Shown one piece after another: positions 38,171 to 49,194 of a stretch of 64,000 bases of DNA. The DNA lies in the NCBI RefSeq assembly GCF_964204645.1, contig NC_134025.1, forward strand, positions 30,162,001 to 30,226,000. The letters run 5' to 3'. Numbering within the stretch: position 1 is the first letter of the stretch; each line of letters opens with the position of its first letter. Source of the stretch: Tubulanus polymorphus. Taxonomy: Eukaryota > Nemertea > Palaeonemertea > Tubulaniformes > Tubulanidae. The translations under genes were made by a program, and so were the position numbers. The notes under the pieces were generated by a model. The model was not told where the DNA came from. It was given only the letters and a program-made list of their open reading frames with translations, and did no database searches.

Positions 38171-39293
38171 GACTCCTCATTGATTATGATATTATTTTCA
38201 AATGATAAATCATTAAATACTGAATAGTAAATTGTTCTGTCATATATCTAATACAGTTATGTGTATAGTAGAAATTATCAATACACCGCTCTGTAGATCT
38301 GCTATTGGTTGCTTTTTTCAAACAGCCACAAAAAAATGTCTTTTAATAAACATTACCCAGGGCCTATAGTTTGCACTAAAGCGCACCGACATACCCTTAC
38401 AGTACCCAGCCCAGCTGTTCGTATATCATCATTAAATCAATTAGTCGACATTTTCATTAAATTATTGAAACGCAACAGAATGAGACTCAAATTTGATCTA
38501 GAAAGAGTTCAATTAATGTGAAATCTACAGAGTGTGATATAGTTTAGAAGTAATATATCAGCTGAGATGTGGAGAATGCACCTGTTACACTGGGAACTGT
38601 CAAGAGTCTTCACAATATAATAGAGTGTGTGAGAGAGAGAGTGAGAGAGAGAGGGGGTATCGATCAATCTAACAGTGAAAACATATGTCTTTGTGATCAA
38701 TTTATTTCCTATATCGGCATCGAAACTGCTGTTCTATTCTATAGTGATGTAATATTTCAGAATCGGCACCAAAAAAAACGACATCAAATTATTGTAAATA
38801 TTGCGTGTAACACAAACTCGTAACGATTCTACGGATGAAACCATGAAACTGATCGCTACATCAATTCCATAAATTATTCATTTATAGAAAGTAAACTATT
38901 CATATCAGTCTCACGTTTCAGTATGCCTTGGAAAATCTTCAATTCTTTTGAAAGATAGGATAAATTCCGATTGAAATTCGGTGGTTTCCGTAGAGTGACT
39001 GCCTATTTCAGAATTGAAGAAAAAACCTACGATCAATAGAGAAACACCATTAGAGAAGTTTGACGTTTTTACCTCAAATTCTGATATGATTTAAGTTGAA
39101 ACTACCATTTTAGTTTTTCTTTTATTTGTGGTTTTTTTCTTTTATTCACGTTCTGAATACCTGAATAGGAGAAGCACTTTTATAAAAATCTAGATTGAAG
39201 AAAGAGTTTATGGCAAAATACTTTCAATCATAAATGAAAAAAACTTGCGTTTGAAGGCCAACACTTTTCCTTTCGAAGCTTGATATAAATAGA

Positions 39294-39305
39294 ATATATA
39301 TATAT

Positions 39306-39364
<59 letters not shown>
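39294..39364. repeat. (TA)n, one phase slip
   Basis: About 35 TA/AT units, with a slip (TATAATAT) after the first dozen. Confidence 0.93.
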
Positions 39365-39367
<3 letters not shown>

Positions 39368-40949
39368 TAAGAGAAAAACATCGATATCTAATATAGGTAG
39401 CAGAAACGACAAAGTACTTCGCAAAATGCACAATACCACAAACAGTGACATTTCAACACATGAAAAGCAAATGTGATTGATGTGAACATAATACTGAAAA
39501 CATGCATCTAAAAATATACTTATGCCGCATATAAATAGAATATGTCAACTATATGTATATAAATAAAACCAGTAGCAATCAAGATCATATGAAATATTTC
39601 CTTATTAATTATCACTATTCAGGTAGATATGAATATGTCATTACCATTTGTTTGCCCGTTAAATCGAAGTGCCAAGGAGGAGAGGAGAGGCACGGTAAGA
39701 GGAAGGGAGTCAGAGCAGAGAGAAAATAATTAAGTCTTATCTGATCTTTATTGTTAAGAAAGTGAGAAGAGTTATTTTTTTGTCGAATCAATGCCGGCGT
39801 GTCAATTTATTAATCTGTCAATTGTCCGCGCTTGAGAACGAATTCATAAACCATTACTAACTTCCAGCGAGAAACTCTTGACAGACGAGAGTCTAAATGA
39901 AAACAGCCTGGCAAAGAACGATAGTTTTATAAATGAGCTGGTTGGCTGTCTTACCGCGATGATTGACCACGCAATGAGGAAAGTATCTGACCGCGACTAC
40001 AACAACTAGTGTGACCTAATCTATCACACTTAGCGGGCCTGTCACCAAAAATGTAGCCGAGAAAATCTGAGCAAGTCCCCAGAGAAAGTCGAGTAATCTC
40101 GCATTGTCGGCAAATTTGGATTAATAATTAAAACAAAGCCCACAGCTACTAATGCAAGCGCTAATCTGATATTTATGCTGCGAGATAGAAGTAAATTTCA
40201 GTCACGTCAAAGGAAATATCAATCAAATGGATCTAAAGAGTCTACAATCAAAGATTGATCACCGCATTCACAGGTTACCAAATAGCATGGCGGATAATTA
40301 AAAACAAACTATTCAGCAAAAATTCAAAATTCAAGGTTTTCAAAGTAGTGAAAGCTCAGAGGCCAGTTCCATAGTCAAGACTTAAATCCTTAAGTGATCT
40401 TCAATCTTAAGACTGGTCTTCAAATAGCTAGATCGACTATCGAACTAAGTTGGTCTTCCACCAGTCCTAAGTTACCCGCCCCAGGACACAGTTTCACAAG
40501 TATCAGTAAATTTGACTCTAAAATCTATCTTGTTTATTTTCGATGTTTTTAACTCTATAGTCAAATATCTAACGAGAACTATGAACAAAGATATTGATTT
40601 TTAGTTTCAAATATCTAAGAATGAAAACCACAGACACAGAAAGTAAGTGACAGTAAACTAGAAGAAGCCACATATATATCTATCTAATCATAGAGTAGCA
40701 GAGGAATAAAGACGTAGTTCACTGCATCTCAGATGGAAATAAAGAAGAGCTCAGACAGTCCGGGGCCACTAGTAGTAGTCATCCAATAGAAAAACATCAA
40801 AGTCGCCCAATCAATAATTAGATCCATCTCAGACACGATGGGTCAATTTTCTCCACTTCCTAATTATCTTAGACATCGGTTTTCTAGGAAGAGCTGCCAC
40901 TGCTGCACAATGAGTGGGTATGAAAGAGTGAAAATTATCACCTCACGGC

Positions 40950-41397
40950 ATACCACGGGGTCTACCACCTGACTGTATACCAATACCACAGGGTCTACCA
41001 CCTGACTGTACTAATACCAATACCAATACCACAGGGTCTACCACCTGACTGTATACCACAGGGTCTACCACCTGACTGTACCAATACCACGGGGTCTACC
41101 ACCTGACTGTACCAATACCAATACCAATACCACAGGTTCTACCACCTCAATGAATACCAATACCACAGGGTCTACCACCTGACTGTACCAATACCACAGG
41201 GTCTACCACCTGACTGTACCAATACCACGGGGTCTACCACCTGACTGTACCAATACCACGGGGTCTACCACCTCAATGTATACCAATACCACAGGGTCTA
41301 CCACCTCAATGAATACCAATACCACAGGGTCTACCACCTGACTGTACCAATACCAATACCAATACCACAGGTTCTACCACCTCAATGAATACCACAC
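40950..41397. repeat. CCAATACCACAGGGTCTACC minisatellite
   Basis: About a dozen units of roughly 28-45 bases combining ACCAATACC with ACAGGGTCTACCACCTGACTG (or ACCTCAATGAAT). CCAATA is present one to three times per unit, giving a nested hexamer repeat. Confidence 0.93.
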
Positions 41398-41517
41398 CTA
41401 GATCTCCAGTTAATATTTTAATTAATGAACAATCTTGATGCATAGTTTACAGTTCAGCACCAGAAGAGTAGATTCGAATATAGGCATCTAGAAAGCGTAG
41501 AATTAATTACATTCACA

Positions 41518-42358
41518 GGAGTAGGAATGAGGGAACTGAGGGAGTAGGAATGAGGGAATGGAGGGAGTAGGAATGAGGGAACTGAGGGAGTAGGAATGAG
41601 GGAATGGAGGGAGTAAGGAGGGAATGGAGGGAGTAGGAAGGAGGGAATGGAGGGAGTAGGAAGGAGGGAATGGAGGGAGTAGGAAGGAGGGAATGGAGGG
41701 AGTAGGAATGAGGGAACTGAGGGAGTAGGAATGAGGGAATTGAGGGAGTAAGGAGGGAATGGAGGGAGTAGGAAGGAGGGAATGGAGGGAGTAGGAATGA
41801 GGGAACTGAGGGAGTAGGAATGAGGGAACTGAGGGAGTAGGAATGAGGGAATGGAGGGAGTAGGAATGAGGGAATGGAGGGAGTAGGAATGAGGGAATGG
41901 AGGGAGTAGGAATGAGGGAACTGAGGGAGTAGGAATGAGGGAATGGAGGGAGTAGGAATGAGGGAATGGAGGGAGTAGGAATGAGGGAATGGAGGGAGTA
42001 GGAATGAGGGAATGGAGGGAGTAGGAATGAGGGAATGGAGGGAGTAGGAATGAGGGAACTGAGGGAGTAGGAATGAGGGAATGGAGGGAGTAAGGAGGGA
42101 ATGGAGGGAGTAGGAAGGAGGGAATGGAGGGAGTAGTAATGAGGGAACTGAGGGAGTAGGAATGAGGGAACTGAGGGAGTAGGAAGGAGGGAATGGAGGG
42201 AGTAGGAAGGAGGGAATGGAGGGAGTAGGAAGGAGGGAATGGAGGGAGTAGGAAGGAGGAAACTGAGGGAGTAGGAAGGAGGGAATGGAGGGAGTAGGAA
42301 GGAGGGAATGGAGGGAGTAGGAAGGAGGGAATGGAGGGAGTAGGAAGAAGGGAACTGA
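41518..42358. repeat. 23-bp GGGAGTAGGAATGAGGGAATGGA minisatellite, about 36 copies
   Basis: The unit length is 23 (some deleted units of about 19 bases). Because 23 is not a multiple of three and the unit lacks stops, two frames on the minus strand stay open for about 300 codons and read as 23-residue Pro/Ser/Leu repeats. This is not a gene. Confidence 0.95.
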
Positions 42359-42758
42359 GTTCATTCATTCACTTTATCTCTCAATCAGATAAAAATAGAT
42401 AATAAGAAAAAAAACCTCATCAGAATGAAACAAGCATCAATGAAGCAAAACAACATCGGATGCAATTAATGATTATCCAGCTCTGCATCCCTCTGTGAAA
42501 TTATTCATGCATGACTACTAACGATGGACAACTGATGGGGAGGCAATCATCATAACAACCTCTACGTATCAATAATCAATAAATGCTATCTGTATTCTAT
42601 AAATAGCGATTGATTCTTCTAAAAAAAGACATTTTTCTATGAGGTTCGCGTACGTGTTGGACCGGTATTATTTCGAGACTTTTCCACTATAATTAACGGA
42701 ACAATCTCGCGCTTACGCCGGTATGAGAGTAGACTAGCGTGAAACGAGTTTTATCCGA

Positions 42759-42804
42759 TGACACCAGTAGCAATTTCGCCCGGCGACGAAAATTACTGGT
42801 GTCA
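42759..42804 (+). other. 46-nt hairpin (TGACACCAGTA arms)
   Basis: TGACACCAGTA (42759-42769) pairs perfectly with TACTGGTGTCA (42794-42804). Pairing resumes after a two-base bulge (AATTTCG/CGAAAAT), leaving a loop of about 8 bases. It is single copy in this window and lies about 1.25 kb from exon 1b, inside the long channel intron. Confidence 0.6.
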
Positions 42805-44056
42805 AAAAGGTAATTACAGCAGTCGTCATATCCTCGAAACGAATATCGATTTGTTAATCTCAAGTTTCATAGTTATACGCGAAATTGATGGCCATCGAGA
42901 CAAAAGATGCAGATTTCATCATCATTCACCGAGATGAAATGGCCCATCAGTTGAGAGTTGCTAGTTAAATGTTTATCAAGTGTTCAGTCAACTGTACATC
43001 GGCAACTAACGTAGAAAAATACAACATTATCCGAGGATCAGACAATGCCGTTAAAACTCTTCTTATCTGTTATTGTTGTATAAGAGAAAGGCATATTTCA
43101 ACATCGCTGTAAGTCAGGGTCACGAAGCCTCCCTCGTAATACAATCGCAGTATTCATCATGAACCTCATTCAACGGTATTCAAATATTAACCACGAGTTG
43201 AATGCAATATTATCATCGAGTAAATAACATTCATTCTATTAACAATATTAGAACTATTGGCTGATAGAAATACTTTTACAATTTTACATCAGTCAGAAAA
43301 TACAATTGCTTTAATAATTGACCACTTCTCCATGTTTGCATAATGCAGATGGGAGCTGAAAATAAGCAATATTTTGCGTATATGCTTAATAAACAGACCC
43401 CAGAAATAAGCATTATTGACTTAACGTAAAAATGCTCAAGAATATTAACTATTTGATGAATATCACTGGTTCTTAATAAGCATCACTTTTCAATGAAAGA
43501 TGATTAGATCAGGATGAACTCTGTGTCTAATATTTGACAGAGTTAAGCCACTTATCTTCTTAGCACCGTCCGATAATGAAGAACCAGAAATTAATTTTTT
43601 TCTGTTCAGGTCAAATACAGGTGACTGAGACTGAGCAGACAATCCTGTCAATTTCATACATTCATCTCCGATACACTGAATCATGTTAAACTAACTAAAC
43701 TAATTATTGTCATTTCGTAATAAAATCTAACTATCAATTCTAAAGGTTTCCATTGCAATTTTTAATGTCGATAATTATTCTTACTAAAAAAGTCTTGAAA
43801 AAATAATAACAAAACCAATTTATAAATTTTGTCCCGAATCACTTATTGTTGAAATCTAGGAAAAAATTCAAAATATAGAATAATCATATAACTTAAGTTG
43901 TCACTGTTTTTTAGTCCCAATTTATATTTTCTAAGTGTAAATCTTGTCAAGTTACGACATTGAGCAAGTTTCACTGTATTCCAACAATACACATTTCTTT
44001 AAAAGAAAGTTGAAAATTAACTGAGATGAATTTTAGATAAGTTTTTCAAAACTTAC

Positions 44057-44132
44057 GAGTTCCATCGAAGCGTGTGGCAATCGTGTCCAAAAATGTATTC
44101 TGAGGAGCTGTTAATCCTTTTCTGTTCGGCAT
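44057..44132 (-). CDS. ELK-type K+ channel, alternative first coding exon 1b (PAS-cap paralogue)
   Basis: This is a second PAS-cap exon with the same length (76 bases), the same phase-1 donor (GTAAGT at 44056-44051) and the same ATG context of 25 residues, opening [14 protein letters not shown]. It differs from exon 1a only at residue 8 (Thr for Ile) and residue 13 (Thr for Asn), although 18 of 25 codons differ at the DNA level. A good 3' splice site (pyrimidine-rich, TATTTACAG) sits at about 44231 upstream of the ATG. The intervening 98 bases would be 5' UTR and include short upstream ATGs. No second PAS exon was found between the two caps, so both most simply splice to the PAS exon at 8940-9170. 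A separate tandem ELK gene is less likely. Confidence 0.88.
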
Positions 44133-46189
44133 TGTCACGTTATCGCATCGGCATTTCTAATTACGTATCATAGACTGATTGGAAATAATCCACCATCGCT
44201 TCAGCCGCTGCAGAGCACATGTTTCATTTACTGTAAATATAAAACAGAAAACGCACCGATTTCTAACGACTGGCAAACAGTACAACAGAGACATCTGCTG
44301 GTAAACGGGAGAACTAAACTCATCGATCATAATCGATCATTCGAAGAAAGAAACTCGGCAACAGATTGAACTTAAACACATCAGAAATAAATCTTCAGTT
44401 TGCCTTGGATCGATTTCAACCGAGACATAAATTTTATCAAACTCATCTTAGAAAATCAGAAAAATATCTATCAATAAATAGTGTGTAGACTTCGGTTAAT
44501 CCGAATCATATTAATCCGGTTTACTAGTAATCCGGATTAACCATTACCTGTATGTTTCAATTACTTACATTTATCTGTCTACTGTATTATTTGAAATTGT
44601 TCATACATAGCTTTGAAAAATAATCTGGACCAGGTTCCAATTCATCAGTTCATTTTCAATCAGGGCGACCACTTTTTTCATTGCTGAATTCCCCGAGTTT
44701 TCTGCGTTACAGGGCTATATTTCCTGTATCGTTATATGTTGAGGGCATAGCAAATGTTTTCTACAAGAAAAAGGACAGACTAATCAAAATGCCACATACT
44801 GCAACTAATCATTTGACATCGTACAAACGTTGATCAAATTTCCAGAGATTTTTCAGGATTTTCCCAATTCCATATTTTTTTCCAGGTTTTCCAGGTCAGT
44901 TGTCTCTCAGATGATCCTGCAATTTAAATAATTCCATTATATCTAAACATTAATTTTCACCAACTTTTTATTGCAATTGAAAATATAGAACTCAAAACTG
45001 TTAAAAAACCGCAGTAAATTAGAACGGCATTTCGATCGATAAATGTGAAAAATATTCCCAAAGAGCGAATTCATATTTGCAGCAAAGCTTCGGGGCTCGC
45101 GAAGAAAGATCTAATTTAGGGATGAAATTTAACAGAGTTTGTGCATGAGATTGAGGAATAAAACGTCTCGCTGTCATTCTGTTAACCTGCTACTAGCACA
45201 AAAACAACATAAAACCAGCTGTTGTACGAATATACGGCATTTATTTATCATCGAAGCCTTAAAGGCTGTCTTCGAGAAGATATTTCAAATTCATATCAAA
45301 CGCAACTTAGACAAGAATATTTGCATAAATGAATAACGAAAAAAAAAATGGTTATTTCTTCTGCAGATGTTGTTGATGCAGTTCATATTGATTCGGCAAA
45401 TCATTCACATTTTCAGCTGTCACCAAATAATGCTTTCATATTTCCTGACACTTTCGTGAAATAAATCATGTATCACGCAAGGCACAGGAGATTCAACCGA
45501 ATTTAAAAACTAATCGAAAATAAAAATCACAATTGTGTCAAGGAGTCGGGAGAAAGTGATTAAAAAATAAACCTATTGTGGTCGAGATCGCAGTTGTTTT
45601 TTGCGAAATAAATCATACAACAAGCGATTCACAAGATTCGTAATTCAAACAAAAAAAATTCTAAAAAACGAATTTGGTGGCAATTCTTTGATAAGTAGGA
45701 ATATTCAATCCATGGTTATGAATCCAAAATTCCCAAGTTATCCCAAGTATCTCATGGATAAAATTCCCAAATGGAAGGGGCCGTCATAAAAATGAATAGA
45801 TACCAACATAATACATGGATGTCTACATTTTGATAAAGATGATTTTTAAAGAAAAATTACGACACAGAAATATCACAGCATCACAAGTTTATCACAGTTT
45901 CAGTGGGAACTGTTGAAATCAAGCCTTGTTTGATCAAAGATAAATTGAAAATCATATCAAAAATTTGTTTTTGTTGAATTTGACGATCGATCAATTTTAA
46001 TTTAATTTCAACGATTTTTTGAGGAATCAGTAATAATTTTCAGCAGATGACAATAAAATAACGTAAAGATAATCTGAAAATGATTTATAGGATTCTAGAA
46101 CATGAAGAAATCAGTTGATTTTAATGATATTTCGATCGGTGACCCGAGGGAAAGGCGTCTGCAGCCACCATTCGGTTCATATCACGCAA

Positions 46190-46400
46190 TTTTTCCATCA
46201 TTCTCGTCTCCCGCTAATTTTTTGTGACAATATCAGCGTTTCTTTGCATCGCGCAGCGCAGGAACACTTCTCCGTGAAACTACGACGATGATGACACACG
46301 GGCGATGTCTGCAACGCTGCTGCGTACTGGAGACAGTTACCATAGCAACACAACAACCGCGATCAGTGGAAGTACCGTGTGACTGCACGTCCAACAGGTG
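46190..46400 (-). promoter_or_regulatory. CpG-rich candidate promoter for the exon-1b transcript, with X-box
   Basis: A local CpG-rich patch about 2 kb upstream of exon 1b. It contains GTTACCATAGCAAC (46336-46349), which fits the RFX X-box consensus (two half-sites with a 2-base spacer). It is the only such patch between exon 1b and ARMC8 and is therefore a candidate promoter. No initiator or TATA box is clear. Confidence 0.35.
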
Positions 46401-47175
46401 CTTTAAAACTAAAACCAAAACACTTAAAAATTACTTGTTTTTTTAAGAAAAAAGATTCAAGATTTGAACATACCAGTGGTAGAATCCTGATGCGTTATAA
46501 CCAGACACATATCGAGGGGGTTTTGTGGGCTGTGTACAAGACCGTCATATGTTTTGATTTGCCCTTGTCTCATTATATGAAATCTTATGATCTTATCTTA
46601 TTAATTGTAAGGATGAGAACAGGTTTTCCAGTTGGTAACACCATAATGAATGCATCAAATGAATTCTAAAATATGACACCTCAATCTCTAATATACCTCC
46701 AAATATGTCTTTTCAATCATCAAAAATGACCTTCAAAAGTAGTCCATAGATCAGTCCCTGGTAACTGCTGTATTTCAGGAAAAATAGTTTTTTCCGCATA
46801 ATAAATTTTGGTAAAATTCACTAATATGAGCAAGGATTAGTTGATTCTATTTGATGAATCATCCCTAACTTTTTCATTTGTGACAATCAAAAATTGAATT
46901 ATAATCCATTTAGACATAATTTGTAGATCATGAACATTCTTTCACAGGCCCCAGAAATGTGCACCATATCTTCATTCATAATAATCATTTTTGTAGTTTT
47001 TAACGCAAAGAAATGATCTCATTTTATGCCTCTCTCACTTTTCCCATTTATCCTAACATAATTAACCAATATTCAAAATAAAATATTACCCTACATATAA
47101 AGCAACTCATTATTCTAATAGTAGGATATAATAGAATGATAACCACACTCAAACGTGGTGAACGGATAATAAGAT

Positions 47176-47350
47176 AAAAACCCACTATCTACGGATTAAA
47201 AGAATTTAAAAACAAGAATTTATTTATTCGCACACACACCTGACGATGATCTCTAGGGTGAGATCGAAACGTCATGTATTCTATATATTTTAGATTGAAT
47301 AAATAAATTCTTGTTTTTAAATTCTTTTAATCTGTAGATAGTGGGTTTTT
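47176..47350. mobile_element. foldback element with 54-bp near-perfect arms around a hammerhead-like core
   Basis: The arm at 47176-47229 (AAAAACCCACTATCTAC...TTTATTTATTC) is inverted at 47297-47350 with one mismatch (G/A). The 67-base centre contains CTGACGA (47240-47246), a 6-bp stem GATCTC/GAGATC (47248-47253 with 47260-47265), then GAAAC (47266-47270) and GTC. This is the arrangement of a hammerhead-ribozyme core. Confidence 0.75.
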
Positions 47351-49149
47351 TCTTCGGATATAATGATTATTATAGATGATCAAATTTCAAATGAATGATT
47401 ACGGTGATACTGACGAGATATTGCTTAAAGCTGCAAACCAAGCCACAAATAAATTACCACTACTTAAAAGCAATAAAGTACCAGTTCTCCTCAGGCTCCA
47501 GAAATTTATGGATACACTAATAATGCAGCAAGAGCTGCTGCCATAGATTGAAAAAAAATCAGCAAATTACTCGAAGGCACAAAGAATATATCCAACTACT
47601 AATAACTTCTGATGTCGAGCTGTGGCAAAAAATCTCAAAATATTCAAAATAAGCTCAACTCGGTTAGGGCTAATATCTAATGATCTAAAAGTCTTTTAAT
47701 CTTCTGAATCTAAAAATTACCTGAAAATATCTAACGATTTTCTATGGGAATTTATCAATAATTTTTCTTAACTAAAATTTTTTGCTGCCATGATTCTCCA
47801 AAAGTAGTAATCAACTTAACCATTACAAATTTTCAAGAACATATGATTGAGAAGGGAGACATATAGTGGTTTCACTGGGAGATGGCAATGCACGTTCATT
47901 GATGGGATGAATTAGGGATTTATCCAGTGACATTGAGAAACTTATTTCCGATGTGTAAACTGTCGTACATAAGGATTATGACTGAGCTATATCGCAGATG
48001 AATTGACTCGCAACGCAAGAATCTGAAGAGTGATCTAGACAGCATCATAGCAACCAGTAAATCTATCCTTTGTCATATCAAAATCAGCTTCAAAATATAA
48101 GTTGTTAATAATACAAGATTCTCCCAGGTTTTTTATACAGATATCAATTAGTAGCCGATAAATTGACTAAAAATTAGAGGTCCTCCATTTAATCAAGATG
48201 ATGATCGATTATTACAATTTTATGGTTGTTTTTGTTTCTTTTAATATTTATTCATGTACATTTTCGGCATTTATTTCACGTCCCCTCATCCTAGCATATT
48301 TATAGAATTAGTATTATGAAGTCTTTGAATGTTTTGAATTTGTAGTTATTTCAGTCTAGTTTGAAGTTATTTTAGGTCTATTGTCAAGATTTTCTAGATA
48401 CAACTTTTAAATAAAACTGAGCTTCAAAATATATGAAGCCTGATTATTCAACATGATCAAGTGTCTGGGGTCTGATTGGGCCCAGCCCTGATTTGTCTCA
48501 GGACAGAAGTCACGGCTGAGTGCAATTATACTACACTATATTGCACAATTCCTTCATTCCTGCAACAGTTCATGAATTCAGCATCAAATAATGACAGTTA
48601 TCAGAATGAAGGGCATTAAATGTGCTAAACAACCAATTATCCCAAAATCAAAATACGCTTAGGATATGATGATGCTAAACCAAATCGCCTTGGATCTCAC
48701 AGATAGTGATAATGAAAGTAAATCGTCCAATTATTAGCACGTGCCGTGGGACTGGGTGGGTACCGGTAATTGGAATCAAGGGATACAGTCGATGTCGGGT
48801 GTCAAGCAAGAACAGTGTCAAAGACGGATGCAGGACTAATTGCAGCATCATCTTGTCACATTGTCGCCACATTGTCACTAGTTTCAGCCTCCAATACTCA
48901 CCGTGGATCTTTCCCGTATCGGTGATGAATTTGATTTCCCTCTCCTCGCTTACCACCATCCAGGATGGTGGCAGCACCATCTAATGAATATCCTCATTAT
49001 CCGGTCCCTCGGATGCACCGCATCTCTTCAGTGAAATTCCTCTAGTGTCCGATCTGACAATGTCCTCAATATATGAAACCAATAAATACCAATAAATAGA
49101 TCAGGACCAACAATAATCAAAATTAAGAACAAATATATTTTTTCAAATA

Positions 49150-49155
49150 TTTATT
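49150..49155 (-). terminator. ARMC8: ARMC8 poly(A) signal
   Basis: An AATAAA hexamer (TTTATT on the plus strand) lies about 40 bases past the ARMC8 stop codon, implying a very short 3' UTR ending near 49,130. It is placed as expected for the gene's only clear polyadenylation signal. Confidence 0.75.
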
Positions 49156-49194
49156 GGTAAAAAAAAACACAAAAGAATCATAATTCAGATTGTT

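Larger units (their letters stand above)
24009..44056 (-). other. ELK gene: 20-kb interval between the two first exons
   Basis: Intron for exon-1b transcripts and 5' flank for exon 1a. It is dominated by minisatellites, triplet repeats and MITEs. No second PAS exon and no nested gene were recognised. A 118-codon plus-strand frame at 31349-31705 is not similar to anything I know and lacks codon or splice support. Confidence 0.55.
44133..49149. other. region between ELK exon 1b and the 3' end of ARMC8
   Basis: Five kilobases containing the exon-1b leader (to about 44230), a candidate promoter patch near 46.3 kb and the foldback element at 47.2 kb. The rest is A/T-rich sequence. A compositionally distinct patch at 48675-48984 stays open on both strands and has donor-like GTGAGTATT on the minus strand near 48902, but its product is not recognised. 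Confidence 0.5.

Noticed and set aside
41454-42368. Two overlapping minus-strand frames of about 300 codons (Pro/Ser/Leu-rich)
   Set aside because: They are translations of a 23-bp minisatellite in two frames, and the unit length explains the 23-residue period.
23933-44132. The two cap exons as evidence of tandem whole-gene duplication of the channel
   Set aside because: No PAS exon or later channel exon is seen between 24 and 44 kb, which a full tandem copy would require.
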